Source: Phylloscopus collybita
Taxonomy: Eukaryota > Chordata > Aves > Passeriformes > Phylloscopidae
DNA length: 64,000 nt
Assembly (NCBI GenBank): GCA_027886175.1
Contig: JAJNNQ010000024.1
Location: 8,540,001-8,604,000 of the forward strand
Direction: 5' to 3'
Below the pieces are notes generated by a model. It had not been told where the DNA came from and ran no database searches. It saw only the letters and a list, made by a program, of their open reading frames with translations. The position numbers and the translations under genes are program-made. Positions 23,253 through 35,226 of this stretch are shown here, one piece after another (within the stretch, counting starts at the first letter, position 1; each line of letters begins with the position of its first letter).

Positions 23253-25979
23253 ATTCATTTTTTTGTTAGTATTTTGCTCTGTTGAGATGGTTTTGCAGCG
23301 CTGTTCTGTCTTATTCTGCCTGCAGGCAGTGCCAAGAACATGCCATAATCGTCTGGGGGCAGGGTGTCAGATGTTAGGAAAGGAATGACTTTGCTGTCCC
23401 TTGCTACTTCCCGATGCCACTTAGCAGTAAAAAACAGCCACTATGCTCTCAGTCTCCAAATTTTCTGACATTATTCTTTTAGAAACAGGTTGACAAAAAG
23501 TACTACACAGTATTTGAATTCAGTAGCCCTGATGCTGTGCTCCCAAATCATAATTCTGCATTGTGCTCTAGTCCTATTAATGCCTTTCAGATTTTCTGTG
23601 TGTGTAGATGACACTGTTAATCAAATATTAAGAAAAAGTCTAGATTACATCCAACTCTTCCTGAAAGAACAAGAGTAACACTTTTCAGTGAGAAGCTGCC
23701 AACACCAGAACAATTGGGAAAATAAAGCAAAACACAGTTAGAGGAAATGGGGAGAGCTGCCAGTGGTTTCTGTAGAGCCAGAACACACCTCTGATCATCA
23801 TAAAAGGTTTAGGCATTCTTTAACTCCTGAATATGCTGAAGACAGCAACACCCCCTGAAAAGGCTAGTGATAGAAATTATTATTGATTTAACTGACACTA
23901 GTTGGTTTTTAATGCAATATTCCAAAACTATCACTAATGACAATATTCATCAATTACAAAAAAAAAAAAAAAAAAGTCCACCCCTAAAATATTCCCATGA
24001 GGTTTAGGTTAACACTGGAAATTTGTTTTACAGAGCCTTTAAAAACTTCTAACTTTTGATAGCATTTGATATTTATATTGCATTTCAGTTCTTCTGTCCA
24101 TACAGTTGTGTTGCTTCTATGAAGATGTAACTTCAAAACATTTGCATTTTTAAAGCTATTTTCTGTAATCAAAAATAATAACTGTAACTACAGGAACAGG
24201 ACAGTAGAAGTAATTTCATTATTAATTTAAAGAGATTTTTTCTCACTCCTGCTAAGTTCATAAAATTATAAAGTAACCTCCTACTGTTAAATAGAGTGAG
24301 AAAGAAATTATGTGTACATAAATGAATAATTTTAAGTGCATATTTAATCCACTGAATTATGTCCTCAAAGGGCATTTTATCAAACAGTGTTCCTTAATTT
24401 TTGGAGGGGAAATAAAAACAAATGTCTCACTATCTCTCATTAATCTCTTCCTTTCTCTCTTCCCTTTTATCCAAAATCCACTGCCATGTGCTTATTGAGA
24501 ACAGAATATCAATTTTCTTGTCCAATATGCAATTTAGTAATAAAACTTTGTGATTTTTTTTTTTGTGGACCCTCCTAGTTTTGCCATTCCTTTCGATCAT
24601 GGGCATTCATGAATCTTGGGTACTGCCTTCTCCCTCCCTCAGGGTAGGATGTCACAAGTAGAAATATTTTTGTCCTTATATATGAATACAAATGACAGAG
24701 AATATGTCATTGTAAGAGCTTTGATCATCATGAAACAATATTTTTTAAAAAATCAAATTTCTACAAAATTACTTAAAAACAAAATTCTGTCCCCATCCAA
24801 GTATGCTTAAAGTTCATAAAAACCATTGCAAAACTAAGCCAGGACTATTCAGTGGTGACTTTGCATAATTAAAATTGTGCAGATTCTGAGTTTCAGGTTT
24901 TCAGCACCAAGGGACAGACAGAAACTTCTTCTGACAAATTTATCCTACATCTCGTGGCAGTGCTGGATGATTTAATGTGGATATGATACTCCCAAGAAAG
25001 TGGCAAAATGGAATTTAACAAAGCTCCAAAAACTCTGGATATGAGAGTAGGAATCCTGAAAAATCTTGTGAAAAGCTTCTGGCAAATCTGTTGCAATGCA
25101 TAATACCTAATACATTTTATCCCTGCAAGTAGGAACTAGGAGCCAAGACTTGAAAAGCAATAATAGGAAGCATCATCAATCTAATCAAGAAAGGAAATAA
25201 TGCCATAAGATGCTGCTTGAGAGAGCCAAAGAAGAGTTTTACTTGAACTTTGTGCTAACATTTAGTCATTGAAAGCCCCACTTGTAGAATCCCCCATCTG
25301 ACATAAACTCTTTCCCCACAGAGGATGCACAGCAAAATACTTGAGGACTTTCATAATCAGTATAATGAAACGGAAACAAAGGCAGTGTAGCCACTGCTTA
25401 GAGCTTGAGCTTGCTGCATATGTGGGAAATGTTGATCCTTCACTGTTGGAAGTGTAAAAGAGCAAGTAGCTGGCACGCTGAGTCTGTGCTAGATGTGTGG
25501 ATTTACCCCTAGCACCCAGCTCAACAGAGAATTGAAATAAATATCTTGACTCTGTGCGTGGGTTGGCTTCTTGCATACCAGGCAAAAAACAGCCCATGCA
25601 ACAAATCCAGGTTGTGCTTTTGCCAGTTTAACAGAGATGGATTTTTTTTTTCCCCTACTGTCAGATACAAACCAAGAGAAGAAAGCACAAGTATAATTTA
25701 AACTAATTTATGTCAAGGGGGACCCTCCCTCAACCCCACCCCTCCAACCAAATTTCTCAAAGGAAACGAGTTCTAATTGCAAGTCACTTTGAATAATTTC
25801 ACATTATCCAAGTCTTTTGGATATTGTTATTCAAGTCAAGCCTTCTGTTGCTTGCATATCTTTCTGTAGAGTGGCAGCTGCTTCTTGCAATTGTGTGATT
25901 TTTTTTTTTTCCTGAAAATAATCCAGGATGAAACAGCAAACCTTGTAATTAAAGCCCTGTTTAGCATAGTGAAAGAGAA
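23253..25979. other. AT-rich unique non-coding sequence
   Basis: An A18 run lies at 23958-23975 and T runs near 24549 and 25642. The minus-strand frame 25262-25597 (111 codons) has no recognised domain. No repeats or RNA genes are recognised. Confidence 0.5.
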
Positions 25980-26640
25980 ATGGCACATGTGAGAGCTGAT
26001 TACCTGGGGGACTGAGAGCTCAAAAAGCTGCAGAAAACATGCCTGGAGAGAAAGTGGAGATCACCTGCTCTATCCTGTGGAAGATGCAGAAAGCTGAGAG
26101 GAATGGGAGTCCCCCATTTGAGAGATTTGGGATTTGAAGAGCCCGTGAGCAACCAAATTCTGGGGGTGGTTGATCTGGTCTCTCTCAGCTCTGTACATTC
26201 TGGGCAGCTGGTGCTGCTGCCTGCATGCAGCCCTGCTCAAAAGAGGGAGGGGAGATGCTGGAGTTATGCTGCTTCAAGCCCTTCTCCCTTCTCCCACCTC
26301 CAGGCAGTGAAAAGGGGAAATCTGCCTCCTGCCTGCCCCCAGTGGGATTCCCAGAGGTGGTCCCAGGTCCCAGCAGTTCCAAGGGATCCCACTGATGATT
26401 GGTGTCCTCACAGACCATGCTACTGGGTCTCACCAGATCAGGACAATGTCCATTTGCTTTCACCTACCTGGAAGCAAAAATATTTTTGTATTTCCTTGAA
26501 TTGGAAATACATTTTTATGTGTAGGAACACCCCTGCAATGGAAGGCTGCTTTTGGGATGGTTTCAGCTGGTGTGCATTTGATCAAAGCAGAGTGGAGGAT
26601 TGTGTGGTGGACCATAAATACAAATGAAAAAGGAAAAAAC
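25980..26640. other. GC-richer block holding the longest open frame (174 codons)
   Basis: The plus strand is open at 26103-26627 (174 codons), the longest frame in the window. A 92-codon frame overlaps it on the minus strand at 26185-26463. The predicted product has no signal peptide, membrane segment or motif that I recognise. The block is richer in G and C than its surroundings, which lowers stop-codon frequency and favours chance open frames. No splice signals clearly bound it. It could be a non-coding RNA exon or an old transposon that I do not recognise. I do not call it a gene. Confidence 0.2.
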
Positions 26641-27145
26641 CATGGAACTGATTTTTTAAATCATCTGCTCTTTCCTGTGACAATATTGCTTTCTGTTGTG
26701 TCATGATACTTCCTACATTATTTATTAGGAGATTTCAACATGAAGGATTTTGTTATGCTAAGAGCTATTGTTAATAAATGATCCTATAATCTATCTCAGT
26801 GTGTATTTAAAATAACTCTACAGTTGATGAGAGAGATTGCTAAACATCTTTGTTCTGTAGAACTTCAGTCATTTGTCTTGAAAATACAAACTAACTCCCA
26901 GGGTACAGTATTGAAATGCACATCTGGGGAGAAAACTGAAAGGCTTAAACCTCTTTGTGTAAAACTATTCTTCAGAAAGCAACAAAAGACTTGTCCAGTC
27001 AAGTCATAGGTCAGTATTGCCATCTCTTTCTGTATTTTTAGCATCATGTATCTGTTGCCTGTAGTAGTTAATCTGATTCATTATCTTGCTGCATTCTGGA
27101 CTTCACAAATTTTGCATACTAAGGTAGTATTGGAATTCTAGTAAA
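26641..27145. other. Unique non-coding sequence
   Basis: AT-rich, with open frames of at most 61 codons and no recognisable repeat or RNA gene. Confidence 0.5.
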
Positions 27146-27314
27146 GGTGGGGGGGGTTGTTTTGGTGGTTTTGTTTGTTTGTTTTGTTTTGTGGGTTTTT
27201 TTGGGGTGTGTTTGGTTGTTTGATTGTTTGGTTGTTTGTTTTTTGGTTGGTTGGTTTTTTGTTTGGGTTGTTTTGTTTTGTTTTGTTTTGTTTTGTTTTG
27301 TTTTGTTTTGTTTT
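27146..27314. repeat. T/G-rich tract ending in (GTTTT)9
   Basis: Almost every base over about 169 bp is T or G. The last 45 bp are perfect GTTTT repeats (27270-27314). A G8 run near 27149 and scattered G pairs give some quadruplex potential. Overlapping frames on both strands are artefacts. Confidence 0.96.
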
Positions 27315-27439
27315 CCCGAGGGAGGATGATGTGGGAAACTGTGCATTAAAAAGTTTATCATAAGCAGATTAAGTGCCTGTGAAACATTACTGAGGGCATA
27401 CTGACCAAATTGGGTTTTGTATAGGTAATACCTTGCAAA

Positions 27440-27745
27440 AACCTTGGCTCTAATGTGATCTGGTCGATTCCCCTACAGCCTGCCAATTTCCAGTCCCAGG
27501 CAATGAAAGCGAACCACCTGGTTCAGAGACAAACACTGCAGACCCCCAAAAATATTTTGTCTTCATTTAAACCTTAATCCATTTAAATGGGATCTGCACT
27601 GTAATAGTAGCATTAAATCACACAAACGGGAATAGTGTTAACAACAGGACATTATCTTTTATTGAGGGCAAGCAGCAGGGCTGCTGCTAATGAGGACATC
27701 ACCAATTGATCAGCTAAAGGTCAATCTAAAAGGATTCCTGCCCTC
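27440..27745. promoter_or_regulatory. Possible conserved non-coding element
   Basis: About 300 bp of repeat-free sequence contains the 12-bp palindrome CCATTTAAATGG (27579-27590), several ATTA/TAAT cores and CAATTGATCA. It follows directly after a T/G tract and has no open frame of interest. The call rests only on texture and motif content. Confidence 0.25.
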
Positions 27746-28689
27746 TGCCTGTCCCCCGCCCCAATGCTTTTTTTCACTCTGTGCTCTTCTGTCTGGGCCC
27801 TCCATCATTTTTATCAATCATACTGTGCTAGGACAGGAGACATCTTAATGCAAAGTCTGCATAATGTTTACAGAAGTACAGATTGGCTTAACTGGGAAAT
27901 CCTGTTTTCCTCCTCCTGTTTTAATTTCCTGCCATTTTCTTTAAAGTTTCTTGTCATTTTTAAATCTTAACACAAAAGAAAACTTTGATGGTATGAATTC
28001 CTTGGTGACTGGTAGGTTTTACTGGAATAAAACTTGGAAAATTATTCACCATCCATCATATATTACGTAGCTACAGAAGGCAAGAGCTTCTTCATTCAGT
28101 ATTGAAAATTACGGGTGTATATATCTTCAAAAAGCTTCTTGATTGCAAAAATATGAAATATGTAAAATATAACTCATTGCTCACAATGGTATTTTAAAGA
28201 TTAGATCAATTAAAACACAACCTATTCCATAGTAAAATCAAATTTAGATTTTATCATAAGAATTTAATTGCTTTTTCCCTTCTCAAGCTTGTGCCATATA
28301 TTGGCTATAATATGGTACCTAGAAACATATTTTCTCTTTCTTTAGGGGAGCTGTAAAGCTCACATGGTTCCTTTCCACAGGAGCTGTCTGGTGTGGTGTA
28401 GCTTTGCATTTGCCAAGGAATGAGACCCTGAGAATCAACTAAAAGAAGCAGCATGTTTTCCTGCACCTCACTGGGAAGATGCTACTCTGTTTGAAGCTGT
28501 GTATCAGCTACTTAGTTGTAATTTAATTATCTCTGCATATGAGGAACTTTATTGGTGATATTTTTACTTTTCCTAATTTGGTAATTTGTTTTAATCTATT
28601 AAAAGCTCAACTCCTCCTCTTCATTCTTGTGTCACTTTTTTTTTTTTTCCTTTGTCATTTTACCATATATGGATTAGTACCTTAGGGAC
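27746..28689. other. AT-rich unique non-coding sequence
   Basis: Nothing gene-like or repeat-derived is recognised. The largest frame is 68 codons. Confidence 0.5.
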
Positions 28690-28885
28690 AACAATTTTTA
28701 AAGAATTTTGACAAGAATTTGTCCAACCCAAACCTCCCCTGGTGCAGCTTGAGGCCATTTCCTCTCATCCTGTTGCTGATTACCTGGGAGAAGAGACCAA
28801 TTCCACCTGGCTACAATCTCCTTTCAGGTAGTTGTAGAGAGCAACAAGGTGTCCCCTGAACCTCCTTTTCCCCAGGCAATGCTTT
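28690..28885 (-). mobile_element. CR1 LINE fragment
   Basis: On the minus strand this follows the CR1 region that lies upstream of the 3' tail. The plus strand carries 'cttgaggccatttcctctca', 'acctgggagaagagaccaat' and 'ctcctttcaggtagttgtag', ending in a 'cctccttttccccaggcaat' block. The 3' tail itself is missing, so the fragment is truncated at both ends. Minus-strand frame 28811-29050 overlaps it by chance. Confidence 0.9.
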
Positions 28886-30242
28886 TACTGTTCCCATTTC
28901 AATACAGTGCTTGGTCTGAACGGGCCTTTTTAAAATGAAAAACAGAAGTTTAGCAGAGAAAATCCCAAATGCTGGCAATCCACTATTTAGGGCTGTTAAT
29001 TCAAAGTAAGGCCACACTTTCCTGCAGACTTGCACTGTTCCAGTGTTCAAAACCCTGTGATTGCACCCAGGAGTGCCTCAATGCCAGCACACCCACTGTG
29101 CCAGATTGGGTACAAGATCTGAGTTACCAGCTTCAAAGGAAACAAGAAAACAATAGGGATCATCATGATAAACACTAGTCTCAGCATGTGTTGTTAATTT
29201 ATTAGGTTTTTAAACTAATTTACTTAGTGGATACCCCTAAACAGGTTAAAAATGGATGAAATATTGATTCTGCTTAATCTTGTGAGGAATCAATTTAACC
29301 TAGGCTGATGTTTCAGGTTTAAAACAATTTAAGAGTGTCTACATGGGAGTTTCGCACCACTTTAACTTAATCAATCTTGAACCAATTTAATTTGGCTTGG
29401 TATAATGTTTGGGACAGGAAACACTGAATAAAGTGCTTAAATGTAAGAATAAAGTGGTTCTAATCCCAAATTAATGATCAGACTCTGCCTTCAGTTACTT
29501 GTCATGCTCCATTAAAATTAGTAGGATTGTGCTACATCTGGGAAAACAACCCTCAGCCAAAACTTTGCCTTTTTGAAAAGCACTCTTTTTGAGGTATTAT
29601 TTCATCCAGATGACAGGTGATGGGTCAAGGATTTTTTTTTTTTTTTTCCGGGTATGTAGATCTTCCATTTAATGCTCCCAGACTTCTACGTGGGTGTGAG
29701 TAAATTCCACATGATGGTGGGGAAGGGGGGAAAGAGGGAGAGAAATAAACCATGACGATGGGCTATGTGTTTAAATTCTGATTTGGGCTGATTTCTCGAC
29801 TCTTCCTTTAATAATTTGTTAGATGATCTATTTAGTTTCTCAAAAGTACTACAGTGATCTTGAATCTCCTTTCTTTTTTTTTTTTCCTATGATCTATCTT
29901 GAAGAATGCATCCATGCACAGGCAGTTGTTATACAGCTGCTGCTTCAGTGCAGCTTGGACTAGATGTAGGTATCTCTGAGGTAACAACCCAGCATTGATG
30001 TGCTGTGCCATTCAGTGAGCACCCTCCTCTTGGGATGAATTCACTGAAGCTTCTCATCTTCTTTAGAAGAGACCTGAGGTCTAAGCACATCCTGGCTTAG
30101 AGCTGAGCCTTTCAAATTCTGTTATTTCTTTCTAGCCACGGAAGAGCAGAGGGGGAACCTTACTTGCCTGCTCCTGCCTAAGGGTAGGCCACTTCACAGT
30201 AGTCTGGTGTCTAATCTGAAAAGATGCATACATAGAGTCCTA
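28886..30242. other. Unique non-coding sequence
   Basis: Contains T runs at about 29632-29647 and 29875-29885. Open frames are at most 69 codons. No gene or recognised repeat is seen. Confidence 0.5.
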
Positions 30243-30297
30243 CAATCATAGAATGGTTTGGTTGGAAAGGACATTAAAGGTCAACTAGCCTCAACAC
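30243..30297 (-). mobile_element. CR1 LINE, 3' tail part of a split copy
   Basis: The plus strand shows 'atcatagaatggtttggttg' followed by 'ggaaaggacattaaaggtca', the reverse complement of the CR1 3' terminus. The CR1 pattern breaks off near 30297 and resumes near 30857, so one copy has been split by the intervening DNA. Confidence 0.9.
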
Positions 30298-30855
30298 TCC
30301 AGATATTGGAAAGCATGCTGGTGGTGTCCAACGAGAGAGATGATCTGAAGACCAGGATACTTTTTGGGACACGTGGTTTATTGGTCGTGGGAAGGCAGCC
30401 TAACTGGGGAAGAGTCCATAAGTCTAAGGGGGCAGGGATCCAGCAGAGCAAGAGAGCAAGAGAGCGATTTACCTGTTACATTCCATTTTAACCCTTTCTA
30501 TAGTGAATATTCAAATGAGCATCAACCAATCACCTCAAGATACAAAACCTACAGAATCTACATACAGCCTATGGGAACTACAACATTACAATACTACTCT
30601 ACATACCAAAACCTGTGAAACTCACCTTATCCCTGATACCTGAGAAGGTCCAACCCCTTATTCATCCTTTTGTCCTGGCAAAGGTGTCACTGAATCACCC
30701 AGCTCAGTCTTTTCAGCTAACCTAATCACCCTCCTCCTGCCCAGCATCTTACAGTTCAAATTTTGCTTTCAATTCCATCTCTTTTGTACGTTTCATACTC
30801 TTAGAATCTCTCACTAATAAATCATCTCTGCAGGGTCCTCCTGCTTCCTCCTCTC
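30298..30855 (-). mobile_element. LTR-like retroviral insertion splitting a CR1 copy
   Basis: This DNA interrupts a CR1 element. On the minus strand an AATAAA signal sits in 'gaccaataaaccacgtgtcc' (plus 30377-30396), followed by about 60-80 bp with the look of a retroviral R/U5 region. Upstream of it on the same strand lies a 400-bp unique sequence compatible with U3. The hexamer CAACAC occurs at both junctions (30292-30297 and 30856-30861) and may be a target duplication, although the ends between them do not show the standard TG...CA. Frames 30258-30491 and 30364-30618 are chance openings. The element is a non-coding remnant and carries no retroviral gene. Confidence 0.55.
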
Positions 30856-30856
30856 C

Positions 30857-31153
30857 AACACCAGCTATGGGCAGGGACACTTCCTCTAGACCAGGGCAAG
30901 GACACCTCCACTAGACCAGGTTGCCCAGAGCCCCATCCAACCTGGCCTTGAATACATGGATGGGGCAGCCACAGCTTCTCCCCCATTGCAGTGCCTCACC
31001 ACCCTCATGGTAATAATTTTTTCTTAATATCTGATCTAAATCTGTTCTCTGTCAGTTTGAATCCTTTGCTCCTTGTCCCGTCACTCCAGGTCCTTGTAAA
31101 TTGTCTCCCTCCATGTTTGTTGTAGGCTTCCTTCAGGAACTGGAAGGCCACAC
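30857..31153 (-). mobile_element. CR1 LINE, upstream part of the split copy
   Basis: CR1 resumes with 'agctatgggcagggacactt' and continues through 'ccatccaacctggccttgaa', 'gcagtgcctcaccaccctca' and 'ttccttcaggaactggaagg'. Inside it, a block of about 26-29 bp beginning 'gggcagggacac' is repeated in tandem at about 30869-30921. The family normally has it once, so this is a local duplication. The overlapping minus-strand frames (31005-31202 and 31081-31281) are CR1-derived or chance. Confidence 0.92.
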
Positions 31154-31383
31154 ATATGTGTAATGGATGAAGGCAGCTTCCAGGTAGTGAGGTAAAAAGC
31201 ATCCTTTAGGACTTCTGGCACTAGGAAAATGTGTAATGTGGCACTCACTGCTGAATTTGTCCTCGGATGTACTCCTGCCAATGAGTAGAATCATAGTTGG
31301 ATTAGCACACCTTGCTCAAAAGCAGTACTCCAACATCATAAATATGTTGGTGGTATTGTAGAGGCTGCATGTAGGGGATTCAT
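31154..31383. other. Unique non-coding sequence
   Basis: Short unassigned stretch between the CR1 copy and the next T/G tract. Confidence 0.45.
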
Positions 31384-31445
31384 GGGGTTGTTTTTGGTTT
31401 GGGGTTTTTTGTGGGTTTCTTTGTGGTTTTTTTGGTTTTTTTCTT
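31384..31445. repeat. T/G-rich low-complexity tract
   Basis: GGGTTT and GGTTTT-type units over about 60 bp. Minus-strand frames across it are Lys/Pro/Gln-rich artefacts. Confidence 0.92.
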
Positions 31446-34400
31446 TCCTTGTTCTTCCTTTTGTGCAAGGCCAGGAGCATAAGCGCTGCCTCATATATCT
31501 TAACGATAATAAAGACCAATAGACATGACTATATTTATTGCTGTTTGTACACAAAAATATAAAATGCTATCTCAACTGCTGTAAAAAAGTGTTGATGGGG
31601 CCCATTTAATTCATAGATATTGCTGATATTTTAATTCAGCAGTAGCACTGGGATGAGAGAAACATATATCTCTCTGAATTTACATCTGCAGCAAAAATGA
31701 GAGCTACTGGAAATATGGTTTGAGAGCAAGTCTGCTGCTAGTTTACAATAGCAGAATCCTACTTTCACTAGATTAATAACAGGAAATATCTCCATTTAAA
31801 AATTCAGTCCTGTATTTTATAGTTTGTCACAAATGCCAGAAGAATAATATTGCAGATAAAACTCTATGTCACTGTCCCTATAGGCACAATGTTACAGAAT
31901 ACATATGAGTGCAGCAGGCCTGGTTTTAACTTAACAGTTTTAGAAAATTTACTGTGGCAGGTCTAGTTGGGCATATTTCTCCTCTGAACCACTCAAAAAT
32001 TGAAAAGGGCAAAAATCCTCAATACTAGGGTGAGAAGGATGTGTTCCTTTTTTAGCCTCCTTTTCAGCTCCCTCACAATTTTTTTTTTGATTTTTGTTAA
32101 GAAATAACTGAAATGACTTGAAATCACAGCATTACATCAGCCATATTTTTTCCAACAATGTTTCCATATCTTGAAATCAAGTGTCATGCAGCTTCACAAA
32201 CTGAAGAAAAAGAGAACAACTTAAATCTTATCTTTCAAAAACGAAGGTCCAGTGAGAGGGAGAGAAATTTGCTGGAATATTAGCAAGCAGTCCAAACTTT
32301 TCAAGTTGCTTTGGTGGCACCCAAATGTTAACGCATCTGGGCAAATTGCCACTGTCAAAAACAAACATGCTGCTTTCTTGAAATTAATTTAAAGTACATA
32401 TTTCATGGCCCAGACTGTCTAATTGATTCTTTATTGGCTTTTTTCCACATCCTAAAATTTACTTTGTTCCAGATCTCCACTCTTGCTGCAGATGGTCAAG
32501 CCTCAAAAGAGAGGCTTGGTTTGGCCAACAAATGGCTTCTCAATCACAGTTTGTTTTCCCTTGCCTGAAGTGGCATGAAATTCAGCTCTGAAATGAACTC
32601 CTGACCACCATGTTAATGTATTTAACTTATTTGATTGGGGTTTGGGTTGGTTGTTTTTTTTGGGTTTTTTTTGGTTTTTTTGATAGCTCACACAGTGAGC
32701 TGATGCATCTGGGATAAGCCATGGGGAAAGCTTGTGTAGCTATTGATGCTGATACAAAGCAAGGCCGAGAATCAGACTCCTGGTTTGAGGCAGTGGGACT
32801 GGGCTGAGTTACCAGGGGTCTGCCCTCACTTTACCAGCTAAGCTGGCTCTTTCATGATTGACAGAAGGCATTTTAAACCCCTTTTCTTGCAGCCAGACAA
32901 GCTAAGTCCACAGAAGGTGATTTCCAGTACTTAAAGTCCCTAGTGTAAGATTTTTGCAGTCATGCATAGCTTCCTCAGGGACCTTATGCCTGTCACATTC
33001 AGCACCAGTAAGAACAGCTTTTTTGGTTTATTGGATTTGATCTCCCACTACTTTATAGCTCTGTTTGTCGTGCTAAGAGTTATAGCCTACAGTTTCTCAG
33101 ATTTACACCCTTTGTCATTATTTAGTCAGTTGTATGTTCTACTCTCATGTGTCAGTAGCTGTTTTAAAACATTTGTGGCTGTGCCATAAAAGTCAAAACT
33201 GCAATATTCCATGCTGCTAATGGAATGAACTAGATTTCATGTTCTGTTTTCACACAGTTTCTTTAGTCCTAAGTCTAATTGGGTGGCAGCTGAACTCAGA
33301 CACTGGCAAACCATTCCAGTATGGTTTAATAGAAATACATTTTACTTCTTCCTTCTCCCCCTAAACAAAAACCCAAAGTGTTGGGTTTTGGTTTGTTTGT
33401 TTGTTTTTCTACCTAGAAATGAGTAATTTTAGACCTTTTTTGGGGAGAGAAATTCCTGATATATTTCTTTTCCTTCCCTCCCTATGAAATCTAAAGCTCA
33501 AGACAAACAAAGAGGACTGTGGCCTCTCCACATCAGCCTTGGAAGTGAAAGTAGCTTCCATCTTCTGCCTGAGGGGTTTTAAACAGGCCTCTTCTCCCAC
33601 CCCTGCCTGAGGCTGCTCCCTTAGCCACTGACATCCCAGCTACTCTCTCCCAGCCAACATAAATTTCTCCAGCTGACATTGGTTTGTTCTGTACCACAAG
33701 TGTTCACAGGAAACATAAACTAGAATCCCCTGCAACTTGTAATTTTAACTTACTTCTCAAGTGAATATCCTGGAATAAGTGATGGAGTAAATTATGCAGC
33801 ACAAAGCAGTTCTGGCTGGGGACTGTGCAGGGTGCAAGTTTCAGCCTTGTGTTGAAAAGTAAAGCCTTTTCATTGGGTGTAATAGACTTCATCCCCTTAG
33901 ATTAATGCTGTCATTCCACTGTCTTTGGGGGAAAAATACTCATTTTAGGCAAGCTACATCTCTCTGCAGCTCTACATTCTGCACACCATCCATGAGAAAC
34001 AAACAAAAACAAACAAAAACAAACAAATAAACACCCACAATTAAAAAACATAGCAGACTAGATTAAAGGGTTGCTCTCTTCTCTCTCTTCCAATACAAAA
34101 CTGCAGGGTAAAGGTGTTTTTCTGGAAACTGAATATATGAGTTTAATCTACTGAGGTACAAGAAGGAAAGAAATTGATATTTTCCATATTTTTCAATGTG
34201 CTAATGCATTATCTGATCCATTCCGAACACACCAGGGTTGTAGCTCAGGTGCAAGCCAGCTGTGTGATACACGTGCAATTTGTTCATAGGTTCCCAGATA
34301 GATTAAAGCCACTGCACAGGAGCAAAAGCCTGGGGAAAAGATCTGCATTTCCACAGCCATGTGATCTTGGCATGCCTGTTGAGGTATGGGACTGAGATTT

Positions 34401-35226
34401 CTGGAACTAGCTTAATCAGGGGTACAGCCTTTCTAGAAACCCAGAGGAAAAGACAAAGTCTGGAATTCAGATAGAACTTCCAAAGAGAAAATAAATGACC
34501 AAGCAAAAAACCACACGCAAAAAACTACACACAAAAAAGAAAAAAAAAACAGAAAAAAAAACCAAAATCAAAACCAAAATCAAACAAAACAAAAAAAAAA
34601 ACACAACCCAGGGAAAAAAAAAATCAGATCTGCTGACCTTGTGGCTTAAGCAAATTTGCACCTAGTAGACCGATTTCTTCCTGTCCAATGGGTACATCCT
34701 GAGCCTTTGCATTTCTTAAATTACTTGTCTCGGGTCTCTGACTCCAGCTAATGAGCGTGGCATGAAAGATTGTGGAGATGATAGAAGGGAGAAAAAAAAC
34801 TGAAAAAAAAAAAATCCTCTATGTATCATTGAAATGGGGTTGCTGTTCCATTTGAGGAAAAGTTTGAAAGTATTATTTTGGACAGACTTTAGCAATGAAG
34901 GGGAAAAACCTCTCTTTCTTTAGTGAACTAAAATTCTATGGTGTTGGAAGAATTCATGCCTAAGGAAATTAAATTAATAGAATCAGAAAAGACCTGGAGA
35001 ACCAGAACAGTAGGAATATTTAAAGTAATTTATTTCCAGCATGTTCAACTGTTCATGTTTCAAACATATCACACATTTTAGAGTATTTTACTCTTCCATT
35101 AGAGATTAATTGAATTAATATGTTTTGTTCTGTGCATTTCTGGAACTGTAGATATTTGGAACCAAAACATTTCAACTGTATGACAACCTCTAAATGAGAT
35201 CAAAAATAAATCAAATCTTGAAGGGT
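31446..35226. other. Unique non-coding sequence with three low-complexity tracts
   Basis: No gene is supported. Low-complexity tracts lie at 32636-32681 (T/G), 33997-34039 (AAAAC) and 34498-34623 (A/C). Short open frames (at most 75 codons, for example 32962-33189) have no recognised product. Confidence 0.5.
34498..34623. repeat. A/C-rich low-complexity tract
   Basis: About 125 bp almost entirely A and C, with occasional T and G. It is the reverse-complement type of the T/G tracts elsewhere in the window. Confidence 0.93.

Noticed and set aside
22585..23285. Lys/Arg-rich, Glu-rich and hydrophobic frames, some resembling membrane proteins
   Set aside because: They derive from the purine tract and the T/G tract, and hydrophobic runs are expected from T-rich codons.
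27119..27363. Val/Phe/Cys/Trp-rich frames resembling membrane segments
   Set aside because: Low-complexity GTTTT tract read in different frames.
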